Origin: an uncultured bacterium | GTDB taxonomy: Bacteria > Bacteroidota > Bacteroidia > Bacteroidales > Bacteroidaceae | Direction: 5' to 3' | Assembly: GCA_905216095.1 (NCBI GenBank) | Contig: CAJMSQ010000002.1 | Coordinates: 60,425-124,424, forward strand | Length of the DNA: 64,000 nucleotides | In this document: positions 26,926 through 36,344 of the stretch, in pieces | How the letters are laid out: each line of letters begins with the position of its first letter | How positions within the stretch are numbered: the first letter of the stretch is position 1 | Position numbers and translations under genes: made by a program | The notes under the pieces: generated by a model | Told to the model about the DNA's origin: nothing | The model's database searches: none | What the model saw: only the letters and a program-made list of their open reading frames with translations

Positions 26926-27684
26926 TCAGAGCCGTACCTCGATGCCTTGTCCGCGCAGTCGGCGTTTGAGGTCCTCGATGGTGATTTCGCGGTAGTGGAA
27001 GATGCTGGCGGCCAGTGCGGCGTCGGCACGTCCTTCGGTGAGCACGGCGGCAATGTCGTCGGCCGAGCCGGCTCCGCCCGACGCGATGACGGGTATGTGC
27101 AGCGTGTCGGCCAGTCGTGCGAACGTGTCGCAGGGATAGCCCGAGCGGGTCCCGTCGTGGTTCATCGATGTGAAGAGTATCTCGCCCGCACCGCGGTCCT
27201 CGGCCTCTTTTGCCCACTCGAAGAGTTCGCGTCCCGCAGGCCGTGTGCCGCCGTGTGTCGTGGTGCGCCATACGCCGTCGTCACCTTGGCGTGCGTCGAT
27301 GGCCACTACGACAAACTGGCTGCCGTAGCGCGAGGCTATTTCGCCGATGAGTTGCGGGTTTCTGATGGCCGCGCTGTTGATGGACACCTTGTCGGCACCG
27401 GCATCGAGCAGGCGCGACGCGTCGTCTATCGAGGAAATGCCGCCGCCCACGGTGAAAGGGATGTTGATGCCGTCGGCGATGCGCTCCACCAGCCGCGTAA
27501 AGGTGTTCCGCCCTTCGCTCGTCGCGCTGATGTCCAGATATACCAATTCGTCGGCGCCGCTCCGAGCGTAGAATTGGCCTAATTCGACGGCATCGCCGAC
27601 ATCTGTGAGCGACTTGAAGTTCACTCCCTTCACCGTCCGGCCGTCTTTGACGTCGAGGCAGGGTATAATGCGTTTGGCTACCAT
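26926..27684 (-). CDS. hisF: Imidazole glycerol phosphate synthase, cyclase subunit
   Basis: 252 residues, a (beta/alpha)8 barrel. N-terminal signature [19 protein letters not shown] with the catalytic Asp of the CLDVKDGR loop; the second catalytic Asp lies in the AIDARQG region; the phosphate-binding GGAGS follows near the C-terminus. It pairs with HisH, whose ammonia it uses to form IGP and AICAR. It is separated from hisA by a 65-base spacer, the longest gap of this kind in the distal half of the operon. Confidence 0.97.
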   Translation of the reverse strand: MVAKRIIPCLDVKDGRTVKGVNFKSLTDVGDAVELGQFYARSGADELVYLDISATSEGRNTFTRLVERIADGINIPFTVGGGISSIDDASRLLDAGADKVSINSAAIRNPQLIGEIASRYGSQFVVVAIDARQGDDGVWRTTTHGGTRPAGRELFEWAKEAEDRGAGEILFTSMNHDGTRSGYPCDTFARLADTLHIPVIASGGAGSADDIAAVLTEGRADAALAASIFHYREITIEDLKRRLRGQGIEVRL

Positions 27685-27749
27685 ATATTCGGTTATCTTT
27701 AGTCTTTATAAAAACAGAAAATTACGGGGCCGTGTACAGTCGGCGGGCT

Positions 27750-28487
27750 TCAAAGTGAAAAAGTCCCCGCGTTCCACCGCTCGATGTCGGCGAGCAGGAC
27801 GCGATGCTCGTAGATGGCTTTTCCCACGATGACCTTGCGCAGGCCCAGCGTGTCGAGGCGGCGCACGTCGTCCATGGAAGAGATGCCCCCCGACACGGTA
27901 AAGTCTACGTTGTCGTATTTCGCTTGCAGGCGGGTGTAGAGGTCGAACGACGGACCTTGCAGCATACCGTCGCGCGAGATGTCGGTGCAGATGACCTGGC
28001 TGAGGCCTTGCGGCAGGAATGTCCCTATCAGGTCGTCGATGCTTAGTTCCAGGTCCTCCAGCCAGCCGCTTACGGACACTTTCCCCTCGCGGACATCCGC
28101 GCCGAGTACCATCCGGTCGCCGCCGAAGCGTTGCAGCCACTCCGAAAACCGTTCCGGCTGTTTGGCGGCCACGCTCCCGACGACGGCATGGGCGGCTCCG
28201 CTGTCGAAGACGGCTTTCAGCGCCGCGTCGTCCTTGATGCCGCCGCCCCATTCGATGGCTACGCCGTCGATGCCGGCCATCTGTTCGAGCACACGCAGGT
28301 TGCACGGCGCGGCGGCCTTGGCTCCGTCGAGGTCTACCGCGTGTACGCGCCGTACACCGCAGTCGGCGTAACGCCTTACCATATCCACGGGCGAGGCGTC
28401 ATAGGTCCTGCATTGCGCATAGTCGCCCTGCGAGAGACGGACGCAGCGGCCGTCGATGATATCTATGGCGGGAATGATTTCTATCAT
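27750..28487 (-). CDS. hisA: ProFAR isomerase
   Basis: 245 residues. Barrel enzyme catalysing step 4 (ProFAR to PRFAR). Signatures: [20 protein letters not shown] with the catalytic Asp of the AIDI strand, VHAVDLDGA, CTDISRDGML (second catalytic Asp) and SGGISSMDD. The start at 28487 overlaps the hisH stop by 4 bp (ATGA), so the two are translationally coupled. Confidence 0.97.
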   Translation of the reverse strand: MIEIIPAIDIIDGRCVRLSQGDYAQCRTYDASPVDMVRRYADCGVRRVHAVDLDGAKAAAPCNLRVLEQMAGIDGVAIEWGGGIKDDAALKAVFDSGAAHAVVGSVAAKQPERFSEWLQRFGGDRMVLGADVREGKVSVSGWLEDLELSIDDLIGTFLPQGLSQVICTDISRDGMLQGPSFDLYTRLQAKYDNVDFTVSGGISSMDDVRRLDTLGLRKVIVGKAIYEHRVLLADIERWNAGTFSL

Positions 28488-29068
28488 AGTTCCAGAAAAT
28501 TCTTTAATATCTGTTCGCCAACGTCTCCGCTCTTTTCGGGATGGAATTGCGTGCCGTAAAAGTTTTCGTACTTGAGGGCCGCGCTGAACAGCTGCCCGTG
28601 GCGCGCCGTGGCAATGGTGTCGGGACAGAGTCCCGCGTAGTAGGAATGGACAAAGTATACGTAATCGCCGCCCGTAAGGCCCTTGAAGAGTTTGGTCTCC
28701 ATGTTGGCGATGCGGTTCCAGCCCATGTGGGGCACTTTCTCCGTCTCCGTGGGACGGAAGCGGCGGACACACGCGTCGAAGAGGCCGATACATTCCGCGT
28801 CGCCCTCTTCCGAGTGGCGGCACATGACCTGCATGCCGACGCAGATGCCCAGTACGGGTCGGCGAAGGTCGCGGATGACCTGCACGAGGCCCGCGCCGCG
28901 GAGGTTTTCCATGGCCTCGGCGGCATTGCCCACGCCGGGCAGCAGCACGCGGTCGGCACGTCGTATCTCGTCGGTGTCGGCCGTGATGCGGAAGTCGGCG
29001 CCCAGCCGTTGCAAGGCGTTCTCCACGCTGCGGAGATTGCCCATTCGGTAGTCGATGATTGCTATCAT
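28484..29068 (-). CDS. hisH: Imidazole glycerol phosphate synthase, glutaminase subunit
   Basis: 194 residues, class-I glutamine amidotransferase. Nucleophile Cys in [12 protein letters not shown] (GxCxG motif, about residue 80) and catalytic His-x-Glu in [12 protein letters not shown]. It provides ammonia to HisF. Start at the ATG 29068, which overlaps the hisB stop by 4 bp; the downstream end overlaps hisA in the same way. Confidence 0.97.
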   Translation of the reverse strand: MIAIIDYRMGNLRSVENALQRLGADFRITADTDEIRRADRVLLPGVGNAAEAMENLRGAGLVQVIRDLRRPVLGICVGMQVMCRHSEEGDAECIGLFDACVRRFRPTETEKVPHMGWNRIANMETKLFKGLTGGDYVYFVHSYYAGLCPDTIATARHGQLFSAALKYENFYGTQFHPEKSGDVGEQILKNFLEL

Positions 29069-30189
29069 AATATTCCTTTGCTCGAAGGCAGTTCGTAGCT
29101 GAATACGTCCCGGCGCACGGCCATGCGCAGTGCGCGGGCAAAACCCTTGAATACGCCTTCGATAAGATGGTGGTTGTTTTCGCCGGATGCACACACATGG
29201 AGATTGCACCGCATGGCGGTACACAGTGAAAGGAAGAAATGCTTGTACATCTCGGTGGGCGTGTCGCCTACATACTCGCGGGTGAACGGTACGTCCCATT
29301 CCAGTTCGGCGCGCCCGCCGAAGTCGATGAGTACCATGGCGCGGCTTTCGTCCATCGGCAGCACAAATCCGTAACGGTCTATGCCGCGCTTGTCGCCCAG
29401 GGCGGTCCGGAGCGCTTCGCCCAGGGCTATGGCCACGTCTTCCATGGTGTGGTGTTCGTCCACCTCGAGGTCGCCGCGACAGACTGACGTGAGCGAGATG
29501 CCCGAGTGGTGGGGTATCTGCATCAGCATGTGGTCAAAGAACTTCAGTCCCGTATCCACGCGCGTCTCCCCGCCGCCGTCGAGGTCCGCTTCTATATATA
29601 TATCGGTCTCGGCCGTAGTGCGCGCGACGACGGCGCGGCGCTCCGTGCGGCGTATGTGTTCGGCCACTTCGTGCCAGTTGGGGGTGACGAGCGCGCAGGC
29701 GGCATCCAGTCCGGCGCGGCTGACGGCTTCGCGGCCCGGGGCGGCTTCCTGCAACAGGATTCCCCGCGCTCCGAGGTTGGCGGCCAGTTGTACGTCGGTC
29801 AGGCGGTCGCCTATGACGAAGCAGGCCCCGAGGTCGTAACTCCCGTCCATATACTTGTGCAGCATTCCCGTACCGGGCTTGCGCGTAGGTGCGTTGTCGG
29901 ACGGAAAAGTGCGGTCTATGAGCTGCTCGTCAAAGCATATACCTTCGCCGGCCAGCGTGGCCAGCATTTTTTCGTGCGCGGGCCGGAATGTTTCCTCCGG
30001 GAAACTCGGTGTTCCCAGCCCGTCCTGGTTACTGACCATGACAAGTTCGTATCCCTGTCCCGCCAGCAGGCGGAGCGCGGATATACATCCGGGTACGAAT
30101 TCCAGCTTTTCGAGTGAGTCTATCTGCTCGTCGGCCGGTTCTTTGATGATTGTGCCGTCGCGGTCGATGAAGATGGCTTTTTTCAACAT
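29065..30189 (-). CDS. hisB: Histidinol-phosphatase/imidazoleglycerol-phosphate dehydratase
   Basis: 374 residues. N-terminal HAD phosphatase about 1-165 (FIDRDGTI nucleophile motif, [22 protein letters not shown]); C-terminal IGP dehydratase about 180-374 with metal-binding [29 protein letters not shown] and the ENNHHLIEG motif. The loop that holds a structural zinc in E. coli HisB (one His and three Cys) is present at the same length but reads [15 protein letters not shown], with none of the four ligands. Steps 6 and 8 of the pathway. Confidence 0.96.
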   Translation of the reverse strand: MLKKAIFIDRDGTIIKEPADEQIDSLEKLEFVPGCISALRLLAGQGYELVMVSNQDGLGTPSFPEETFRPAHEKMLATLAGEGICFDEQLIDRTFPSDNAPTRKPGTGMLHKYMDGSYDLGACFVIGDRLTDVQLAANLGARGILLQEAAPGREAVSRAGLDAACALVTPNWHEVAEHIRRTERRAVVARTTAETDIYIEADLDGGGETRVDTGLKFFDHMLMQIPHHSGISLTSVCRGDLEVDEHHTMEDVAIALGEALRTALGDKRGIDRYGFVLPMDESRAMVLIDFGGRAELEWDVPFTREYVGDTPTEMYKHFFLSLCTAMRCNLHVCASGENNHHLIEGVFKGFARALRMAVRRDVFSYELPSSKGIL

Positions 30190-30249
30190 GGGGATAAGTT
30201 TTCTTGGAACAAAGAAACGGTGTGCGGCAAGCCGTGTGGCGCGCCTTTC

Positions 30250-31281
30250 CTACTGCTTGCGCATCACTTCCAGCAGGCGGAGGTTTTCTTCCGGCGTCCC
30301 GACGGTCAGTCGCAGGCATCCTTCGCAACCTTTCACCCGGTTGCGGTTGCGTACAATGATGCCGTGTCTGACCAGCTCGTCATATAGCGCGTCGGGATTG
30401 TCCACGCGGACCAGCAGGAAATTGGCATCGGACGGAAAAACCCTTTGCACGCAGCCCGTAAGTTCCAGCTGCGCCTTCAGCCATTCCCGTTGCGCGACGA
30501 TTTCGGCTATCTGCGTCTGCACGCCAAGGGATATGCGGCGCATGACCTCGGCCTGCGTCGGCCCGTTCACGTTGTAAGGATATTTTACGCGGGCGAAAAG
30601 CGCGGCTATCTGCGGGGCTGCGAACGCCAGTCCCAGGCGCAGGCCCGCCATGCCCCAGGCTTTCGACATCGTTTGCAGCACAATGACGTTCGGATGTCGG
30701 TCCAGGACATCGAGCATCGTGCCTTTGGTGGAGAAATCCACGTAGGCTTCGTCCACTACCAGCATACCTCCGAACGCGTCGGCCAGGGCTTCGAGCTGCG
30801 CAGTGTCGAAGGCGTTGCCCGTAGGATTGTTGGGCGAACAAATCCAAAGGAGCTTGGTGTGCGCGTCACAGGCTTCGAGCAGCGCGTCTGTCCGGAGCGT
30901 GTAATCCGGCCCGAGGGCTACTTCGCGCAGGGCCACGTTGTTGGTGGCCGCGGCTACCTTGTAGACTCCGTAAGTAGGCGCGATGGAGACGACATTGTCG
31001 CATCCCGGTTCGCAGAAGATACGGAAAGTCAGGTCTATCGCCTCGTCGCTGCCCGCTCCGCCTATGAAGATGCTGTCCGGCCCTATACCTTTGAGCTGCG
31101 AGATGCAGGTTTTGAGTTTTTTCTGGTGCGGGTCGGGGTAGCGGTTCACGCCATTTTCGTACGGGCTCTCGTTTGCGTCGAGCCACACGGAGATGTCGCC
31201 GCCCTTAAACTCGTCGCGGGCTGTCGAATATGGCTCCAGGGCCAGAATGTTAGGGCGGACATATTTTAACGGGTTCGTCAT
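30250..31281 (-). CDS. hisC: Histidinol-phosphate aminotransferase
   Basis: 343 residues, fold-type I PLP enzyme. The Schiff-base Lys is in QTMSKAWGMAGLRLG; substrate and cofactor motifs include DANESPYENGVNRYPDP, SPNNPTGNA and VVDEAYVDF. Step 7 (imidazole-acetol phosphate with glutamate). Start at the ATG 31281, 19 bases after the hisD stop; 60 bases separate it from hisB. Confidence 0.96.
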   Translation of the reverse strand: MTNPLKYVRPNILALEPYSTARDEFKGGDISVWLDANESPYENGVNRYPDPHQKKLKTCISQLKGIGPDSIFIGGAGSDEAIDLTFRIFCEPGCDNVVSIAPTYGVYKVAAATNNVALREVALGPDYTLRTDALLEACDAHTKLLWICSPNNPTGNAFDTAQLEALADAFGGMLVVDEAYVDFSTKGTMLDVLDRHPNVIVLQTMSKAWGMAGLRLGLAFAAPQIAALFARVKYPYNVNGPTQAEVMRRISLGVQTQIAEIVAQREWLKAQLELTGCVQRVFPSDANFLLVRVDNPDALYDELVRHGIIVRNRNRVKGCEGCLRLTVGTPEENLRLLEVMRKQ

Positions 31282-31300
31282 ACGCTGTCTGGTTTGAGGT

Positions 31301-32599
31301 TCAGTCCTTCGCGAGCCGCACCTTCACGGCCGCGGCATGGGCATCGAGACCTTCGGCTTCGGCCATCGTCATGATGATGGGGGCTAAAGTCTGAAGCCCT
31401 TCGGGCGAAAGTTCCTGATAAGTAATCTTGCGCTGGAAACTGTCGAGGTTCACGCCGCTGAAAGCACGTGCCCAGCCTCCGGTAGGCAGGGTGTGGTTCG
31501 TACCCGAGGCATAGTCGCCCGCACTCTCGGGCGAGTAATTCCCGACAAAGACACTGCCGGCCGCAGTTATCTTTTCGGCCACCGTCCACGGTTCGTGTGT
31601 GGAAATGATAAGGTGTTCGGCGGCATAAGCGTTGGCAAAGGCGATTCTGTCCGCCTCGTCGTCGAACACGACCATGCGGCTGTGCGAGAGGGATGCCTCG
31701 ACGGAGGACGTACGTCTGAGTTTCGCCGCCTGAAGCGCCACTTCGGCGTTCACGGCTTCGGCGAAGTCGCGGCTATGACAGACCAGGACGGCCTGACTGT
31801 CGGCTCCGTGTTCCGCCTGCGAGAGCATGTCGGCCGCGACATAGGGTGCGCGTGCCGCATCATCGGCTAGGACGAGCACTTCACTGGGACCGGCGGGCAT
31901 ATCTATGGCCGTGACGTTCGTGACGAGCTGTTTGGCTTTCGTGACATAGCGGTTGCCCGGTCCGAATATCTTGTCCACGCGCGGGACACTGCATGTACCG
32001 TAAGCCATCGCCGCGACAGCCTGCGCGCCGCCTATGCGGAAGATGCGGTCGATGCCGCAAATTTCAGCTGCATAGATGATTTCGGGCGCTATGTGTCCGG
32101 TAGCGTTCTGCGGCGTGCAGAGAATCACCTCTTCGCAGCCGGCAATTTTTGCGGGCATACCGAGCATGAGTACTGTCGAGAAGAGAGGAGCCTGTCCGCC
32201 CGGGATATAAAGTCCCACGCGGCGGATGGGAACGGCGCGCTGCAGGCAACGGACACCGGGCTGCGTGGTGACATCGACCACATGCGGACGTTGTGCCGCA
32301 TGGAAGGCGGCTATATTCTTTGCCGCTGCTGCAATGGCGTCTTTCACCTCGGGGGCGACGGCCGCGGCCGCCTGCCGGCGTTCGTCATCGGTGAGTTCGA
32401 GCGCGTCGAGTGCCGCCCCGTCGAAACGGAGCGCATAGTCGCGCAGTGCCGTGTCGCCTTCGCGCCGCACGCGGTCCACGATGGCGGCCACGCTGGCGGC
32501 GATGGTGTCATCGTCGGGTATGTTGCGCTTGACGAGCGCGGGCCAGGTTTCCCTTGACGGGTTACAAATTATTTCCATCTGCGTTTCTGTTCTTTCCAT
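31301..32599 (-). CDS. hisD: Histidinol dehydrogenase
   Basis: 432 residues, Zn-dependent NAD+ enzyme for the last two steps, L-histidinol to histidine. Signatures: PGGQAPLFSTVLMLGMPAK, FGPGNRYVTKAK, DMPAGPSEVLVLAD, the zinc-ligand loop LSQAEHGADSQ and GTNHTLPTGGWAR. An alternative start at 32578 (seven codons later) is equally supported by context. Second gene of the operon, 22 bases after hisG. Confidence 0.97.
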   Translation of the reverse strand: MERTETQMEIICNPSRETWPALVKRNIPDDDTIAASVAAIVDRVRREGDTALRDYALRFDGAALDALELTDDERRQAAAAVAPEVKDAIAAAAKNIAAFHAAQRPHVVDVTTQPGVRCLQRAVPIRRVGLYIPGGQAPLFSTVLMLGMPAKIAGCEEVILCTPQNATGHIAPEIIYAAEICGIDRIFRIGGAQAVAAMAYGTCSVPRVDKIFGPGNRYVTKAKQLVTNVTAIDMPAGPSEVLVLADDAARAPYVAADMLSQAEHGADSQAVLVCHSRDFAEAVNAEVALQAAKLRRTSSVEASLSHSRMVVFDDEADRIAFANAYAAEHLIISTHEPWTVAEKITAAGSVFVGNYSPESAGDYASGTNHTLPTGGWARAFSGVNLDSFQRKITYQELSPEGLQTLAPIIMTMAEAEGLDAHAAAVKVRLAKD

Positions 32600-32621
32600 G
32601 ACGCACTTCGGACGAGGTGTG

Positions 32622-33473
32622 TCAGCGTATCATGTTTTCGAGCGCGAGGACAAGGATGCCTTCTGCGCCGAGAAGTTTCAACTGTTCTATTTTCTCCCAC
32701 AATTCGTCCTCACGAATGACCACGTGCAAGGAGCACCAGCCTTCGGCCGCCAGGGGCAGGACCGTCGGGCTGCGCATTCCGGGCATCAGGGCCACTGCCG
32801 CGTCGATGCTGTCGGCGGGCAGGTTCATCAGGACGTATTTCATGCCGCGGCTGTCTACTATCGAGCGGAAGCGGAACTTGAGTTTTTCGATTTCGGTCTG
32901 TTTTTCGGGCGAGAGACCGCGGCCTGCGATGAGCGCGGCTTCGGAATGGAACACGCGCTCCACTTCCCGCAGGCCGTTCTGCACCAGTGTGCCGCCCGAG
33001 GACACGATGTCGAAGATGCCGTCGGCCATCCCGACGGCGGGAGCTATCTCTACGGAGCCCGCAATCTCGTGAATCTCGGCATTGACGCCGTTGCGGGTGA
33101 AGAAGTCGCGCAGGATGTTGGGATAGGATGTCGCGACACGCCGGCCTTCAAACCATTCCGGACCGGTATATTCCGCGTCGCGGGGCACGGCCAGCGAGAT
33201 GCGGCACGCGCCGAAGCCGAGACGCATCACTTCCTCCACGTCATGTCCTTTTTCCGCGACCTCGTTCAGCCCCACGATACCGATGTCGGCCACTCCCATA
33301 TTGACAGCCTGCGGTATGTCGTCGTCACGCAGGTAAAGCACTTCCATCGGAAAGCCCGATGCCTGGGCTACGAGTTTCCGTTTGCTGGCTGCCACGCTGA
33401 TGCCGGCATCCGAGAGCAAGGCCATGGTATCTTCGTTCAGCCGGCCTTTGGCTTGTATCGCTATTCTCAGCAT
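32622..33473 (-). CDS. hisG: ATP phosphoribosyltransferase, long form
   Basis: 283 residues, the HisG(L) type that carries its own C-terminal regulatory domain for feedback inhibition by histidine and needs no HisZ. Catalytic domain about 1-210 (LRIAIQAKGRLNEDTM, IVSSGGTLVQNGL as the PRPP loop); ACT-like domain about 215-283 (SPTVLPLAAEGWCSLHVVI). Start at the ATG 33473 where the conserved N-terminus begins. First gene of the his operon, with the promoter about 65 bases upstream. Confidence 0.96.
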   Translation of the reverse strand: MLRIAIQAKGRLNEDTMALLSDAGISVAASKRKLVAQASGFPMEVLYLRDDDIPQAVNMGVADIGIVGLNEVAEKGHDVEEVMRLGFGACRISLAVPRDAEYTGPEWFEGRRVATSYPNILRDFFTRNGVNAEIHEIAGSVEIAPAVGMADGIFDIVSSGGTLVQNGLREVERVFHSEAALIAGRGLSPEKQTEIEKLKFRFRSIVDSRGMKYVLMNLPADSIDAAVALMPGMRSPTVLPLAAEGWCSLHVVIREDELWEKIEQLKLLGAEGILVLALENMIR

Positions 33474-33536
33474 ATTGTTCCGTTTTTTGCGGGCAGCGGG
33501 GATTGCTTGTCCGCGGATATTCATTCGTTTGTTGTG

Positions 33537-33544
33537 CAAAAATA
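33537..33544 (-). promoter_or_regulatory. -7 box of the his operon promoter
   Basis: TATTTTTG on the minus strand, about 64 bases before the hisG ATG. The leader contains no run of His codons, so classical attenuation is not apparent. Confidence 0.55.
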
Positions 33545-33710
33545 GTCAATTTTACAGGAAAATCCTACTTTTTATAAACAAAATAGCTTTTCGCTCGCAG
33601 GTAAAACAGCAAAACGTGAGTTTCGCAATGCCGGGCATGTGCGTAAGGCCACGTTTTGCGCGCCAACTTTTCCGTGTCCACCACTTGCGCCGGCGCCTGC
33701 GGCATCCGGA

Positions 33711-33756
33711 AAGCGTCATCCCCGTTCAGGTGGCGGCCGGAACGGGGATGACGTTT
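33711..33756 (-). terminator. Terminator of the S46 peptidase gene
   Basis: A very strong hairpin: 14 perfect pairs (33714-33727 with 33740-33753), extended to 17 by one G-T and two A-T pairs, 12-nt loop. It lies 28 bases past the peptidase stop and may stop transcription both ways; its flanking T runs are short. Confidence 0.75.
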
Positions 33757-33783
33757 CTTATATATATAATATGGTGTGCCGGA

Positions 33784-35916
33784 TCAGCGGATATCCATTT
33801 CGTCGAGCAGGTAAGTGGAACCGCCGAACGTGTCTATGATGAACATGACGAAGCGTATGTCCACGTTGATGCAGCGTTGCAGTTGCGGATTGAAGCGCAA
33901 GTCGCTGCTGAGCGATTCTATGTTGCCGTCGAAAGCCAGACCGATCAGCTCACCCTTGGCATTCATCACCGGACTGCCCGAGTTGCCGCCCGTGATGTCG
34001 TTGTTGGAGAGGAAACAGGTGGGCAGCTGGCCGTCGGGCAGGGCATAGCGGCCGAAATCGCCCTTCTCGTAGAAGCCGCGCAGCTTTTCGTTGATGACAT
34101 AGTCGGGGTCGGCGGGATTTTCCTTTTCGAACATGCCGCCGAGCACGGTCTGCCAGCCGTAACGCACGGCATCGCGCGGCGTATATCCGCCCACGTGGCC
34201 GTAAGTCATGCGCAACGTGAAGTTGGCATCGGGGGCCTTGGCCCAGTCATACATCTCGCAGAGTCCGCGCACGTAGATTTTGTCCAGTTCCGCGCGCTTG
34301 GCGTTGTGGTTCTGCGAGGCTTGCGAGAACTTCTTCATCCATTCGGAGTACTCCTTCCAGTGACGGTAGAGCGGGTCCGCCTTGAGCACGGCGGCGTCGG
34401 GGGCCTGCAGGAACGCTTCGAGCGTTTCGCGGCTGCGGAACAGCGACTTCTCGTACATTTCGTCGTAACGGGCCTTGACAGCCGCCGGGTCCGAAAGGAT
34501 GGCGCGGGAACTTTGCAGCCGGGCCTGCTTCTGCCAGTAGGGGAGCAGCAGCTCCATGACGGCACGGTCCATCTGCAGGTCCGTTGTGCCCACCGACATG
34601 TCGTAGAAGCGGAGCAAATCGGCGGCGGCCGCCTCGATGTCTTTCTTCTTGCCGCTTTCGAGCGCGGAGAGATAGGCTTCGACGGCGTTGGGACGTACAT
34701 AGAATTCCTGCGAGCCCACGGTGCTGTTCAGGAGCATGAGGTCGTGAATCGTATCGCGCATGGCGGCGCACAGGGAGTCTATGCGGTCGATGATATCCCT
34801 GTATTCGGGTTTCCCGCTGCGGGCGGCGAAGTCGCGGAAAGCCGCTTCCTCACGCTTCTTTATCTGTATGAGCCCCGTTTTCTTGACGCTCTCGTTCATT
34901 CCCCCGAAGTTCTTCACCACGTTGCCCAGGCTCATGTACGCATCGGCCAGTTTGAGCGACAGGACGCTGTCACTGTCCATCAGACGCTTCATGTAGTCGA
35001 GCCGGACCTCGCCCGCCATGTTCACGGGTGCGTTCTGGCTCTGCGTGCGCAGTTCCACCTCGGACGCAGTCAGGTAACGGCTCGTCCGGCCGGGGAATCC
35101 CATAATCATGGTATAGTCTCCGTCACCGATACCTTTGAGCGAGACGGGCAGGAAACGCTTGGTCTTGAGCGGCTGGTTCTTCTTGTCGTAGGGGGCAGGC
35201 TCTCCGTTTTTGTCGGCATAGACGCGGAAGACAGCAAAGTCGGCATTGTGGCGCGGCCATACCCAGTTGTCCTGGTTGAAACCGAACTGCGCGATGTTCT
35301 GCGGCGGGTTCACCACCAGACGCACGTCGGGAAAACTTTGTTCGTAGAACATGTAGAAGCGGTTGCCGCCGAAATACGGCACGATGCGCGTGCTCACGCC
35401 TTTTTTCTTGCGCAGGTCGCTCTTCTTGAAGAGTTTCGTGGCGAGCGGTTCGAGGAAAGCCTGGCTCTGGGCGCGGTATTCGCTCACGCCCTCGGCTTGT
35501 GCGGCGGCATTGACCTCGTCCGTGACGTCGGCAATGCGGAGTACGAACGTGAAGTCAAGGTCCGGCACGGAGAGTTCCTCGGCGCGGCTTTTCGCAAAAT
35601 AGCCATCCTGCAGGTAGTTGTGCTCCATGGTGCTCATGGCGTGCACGTAGCCGAAGCCGCAGTGGTTGTTGGTGAAGACCAGTCCTTCGGGCGAGACGAT
35701 TTCGCCCGTGCAGCCGTTGCCGAAGATGCCGACGCACTCGCGCAACGAGGGGGAAGTCTCGCTGTAGAGCGCCTCGGGCGGCAGTTGCAGGCCGGCCCGG
35801 CGCAGCGAGTCCTCAAGGTGTTGCTGTTTCATCAGTTTCAGGAGCCACATGCCCTCATCGGCGTGTGCGCCCATGCCCAGCACTATGGCGAGGCAAAGTC
35901 CTAAGATTCTTTTCAT
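33784..35916 (-). CDS. S46-family serine dipeptidyl-peptidase, DPP7-like
   Basis: 710 residues from the ATG at 35916, with a signal peptide ending MGAHA; a periplasmic enzyme that removes dipeptides from oligopeptide N-termini. The trypsin-like triad is visible: His85 in FTNNHCGFG, an Asp in the HNADFAVFRVYAD region, and Ser646 in GGNSGSPVMN. In P. gingivalis S46 enzymes the residue 18 after the Ser sets specificity: Arg in DPP11 (Asp/Glu), Gly in DPP7 (hydrophobic). Here it is Gly664 (LAFDGN), so DPP7-type preference is inferred. Monocistronic, with its own promoter and terminator. Confidence 0.93.
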   Translation of the reverse strand: MKRILGLCLAIVLGMGAHADEGMWLLKLMKQQHLEDSLRRAGLQLPPEALYSETSPSLRECVGIFGNGCTGEIVSPEGLVFTNNHCGFGYVHAMSTMEHNYLQDGYFAKSRAEELSVPDLDFTFVLRIADVTDEVNAAAQAEGVSEYRAQSQAFLEPLATKLFKKSDLRKKKGVSTRIVPYFGGNRFYMFYEQSFPDVRLVVNPPQNIAQFGFNQDNWVWPRHNADFAVFRVYADKNGEPAPYDKKNQPLKTKRFLPVSLKGIGDGDYTMIMGFPGRTSRYLTASEVELRTQSQNAPVNMAGEVRLDYMKRLMDSDSVLSLKLADAYMSLGNVVKNFGGMNESVKKTGLIQIKKREEAAFRDFAARSGKPEYRDIIDRIDSLCAAMRDTIHDLMLLNSTVGSQEFYVRPNAVEAYLSALESGKKKDIEAAAADLLRFYDMSVGTTDLQMDRAVMELLLPYWQKQARLQSSRAILSDPAAVKARYDEMYEKSLFRSRETLEAFLQAPDAAVLKADPLYRHWKEYSEWMKKFSQASQNHNAKRAELDKIYVRGLCEMYDWAKAPDANFTLRMTYGHVGGYTPRDAVRYGWQTVLGGMFEKENPADPDYVINEKLRGFYEKGDFGRYALPDGQLPTCFLSNNDITGGNSGSPVMNAKGELIGLAFDGNIESLSSDLRFNPQLQRCINVDIRFVMFIIDTFGGSTYLLDEMDIR

Positions 35917-35966
35917 TATGTTTGGATGTTGATGGATGACGTTTTTTGTCGGTTTCATATATTCTG

Positions 35967-35997
35967 CAAAAGTACGAAAAGCCGTCCGGCGTGCCAA
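35967..35997 (-). promoter_or_regulatory. Promoter of the S46 peptidase gene
   Basis: On the minus strand TTG (plus 35995-35997), 20 bases, TACTTTTG (35967-35974); the ATG is 51 bases downstream. Confidence 0.65.
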
Positions 35998-36070
35998 GTC
36001 TTGTGCGCGTTTATCTTGGCGCGGCGGGTAAAAAACGGCAAAACCGGATACGTCTCCGCGGGCCGGAGCT

Positions 36071-36325
36071 ATTTTAACACTTCTTGCATTTCGTCGGAAA
36101 ATGTATTATCTTTGCAACAGGAAACAGGGCAGACCGCACAGGTTTGCCCTGTTTTCGTGTATTCCGGCCGGTATCCGGTCCGTTTTTCCCCTCGAAAAAG
36201 GATTTCCTACATGCCTTGTAGGAGAATTTACAAGGCATGTAGGAAAAATTACAAAGCATGTACGAAAAACTACAAGCCATGTACGCGGCGCCGAAAGTGA
36301 GCGAAAGTTAAAAATGTTAATGTCG
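36071..36325 (+). repeat. 255-bp intergenic promoter-hairpin-palindrome element, copy 5
   Basis: The left end is ATTTTAACACTTCTTGC with TATCTTTG at 36107-36114. The short hairpin at 36124-36155 has a 12-bp stem (core ACAGGGCA/TGCCCTGT), four T. The large hairpin is 18 bp perfect: 36203-36220 with 36229-36246, 8-nt loop; two more TACAxxxCATGTA motifs follow. The tail is GTTAAAAATGTTAATGTCG. It lies between the nuclease gene (minus) and the S46 promoter, opposite in direction to both. Confidence 0.85.
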
Positions 36326-36344
36326 CGTCCGTCCGTTCGCCGGG

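Noticed and set aside
27750..29198. A 482-residue extended hisA frame
   Set aside because: The extension lies opposite or across hisH in another frame; the conserved HisA N-terminus starts at 28487 with ATGA coupling.
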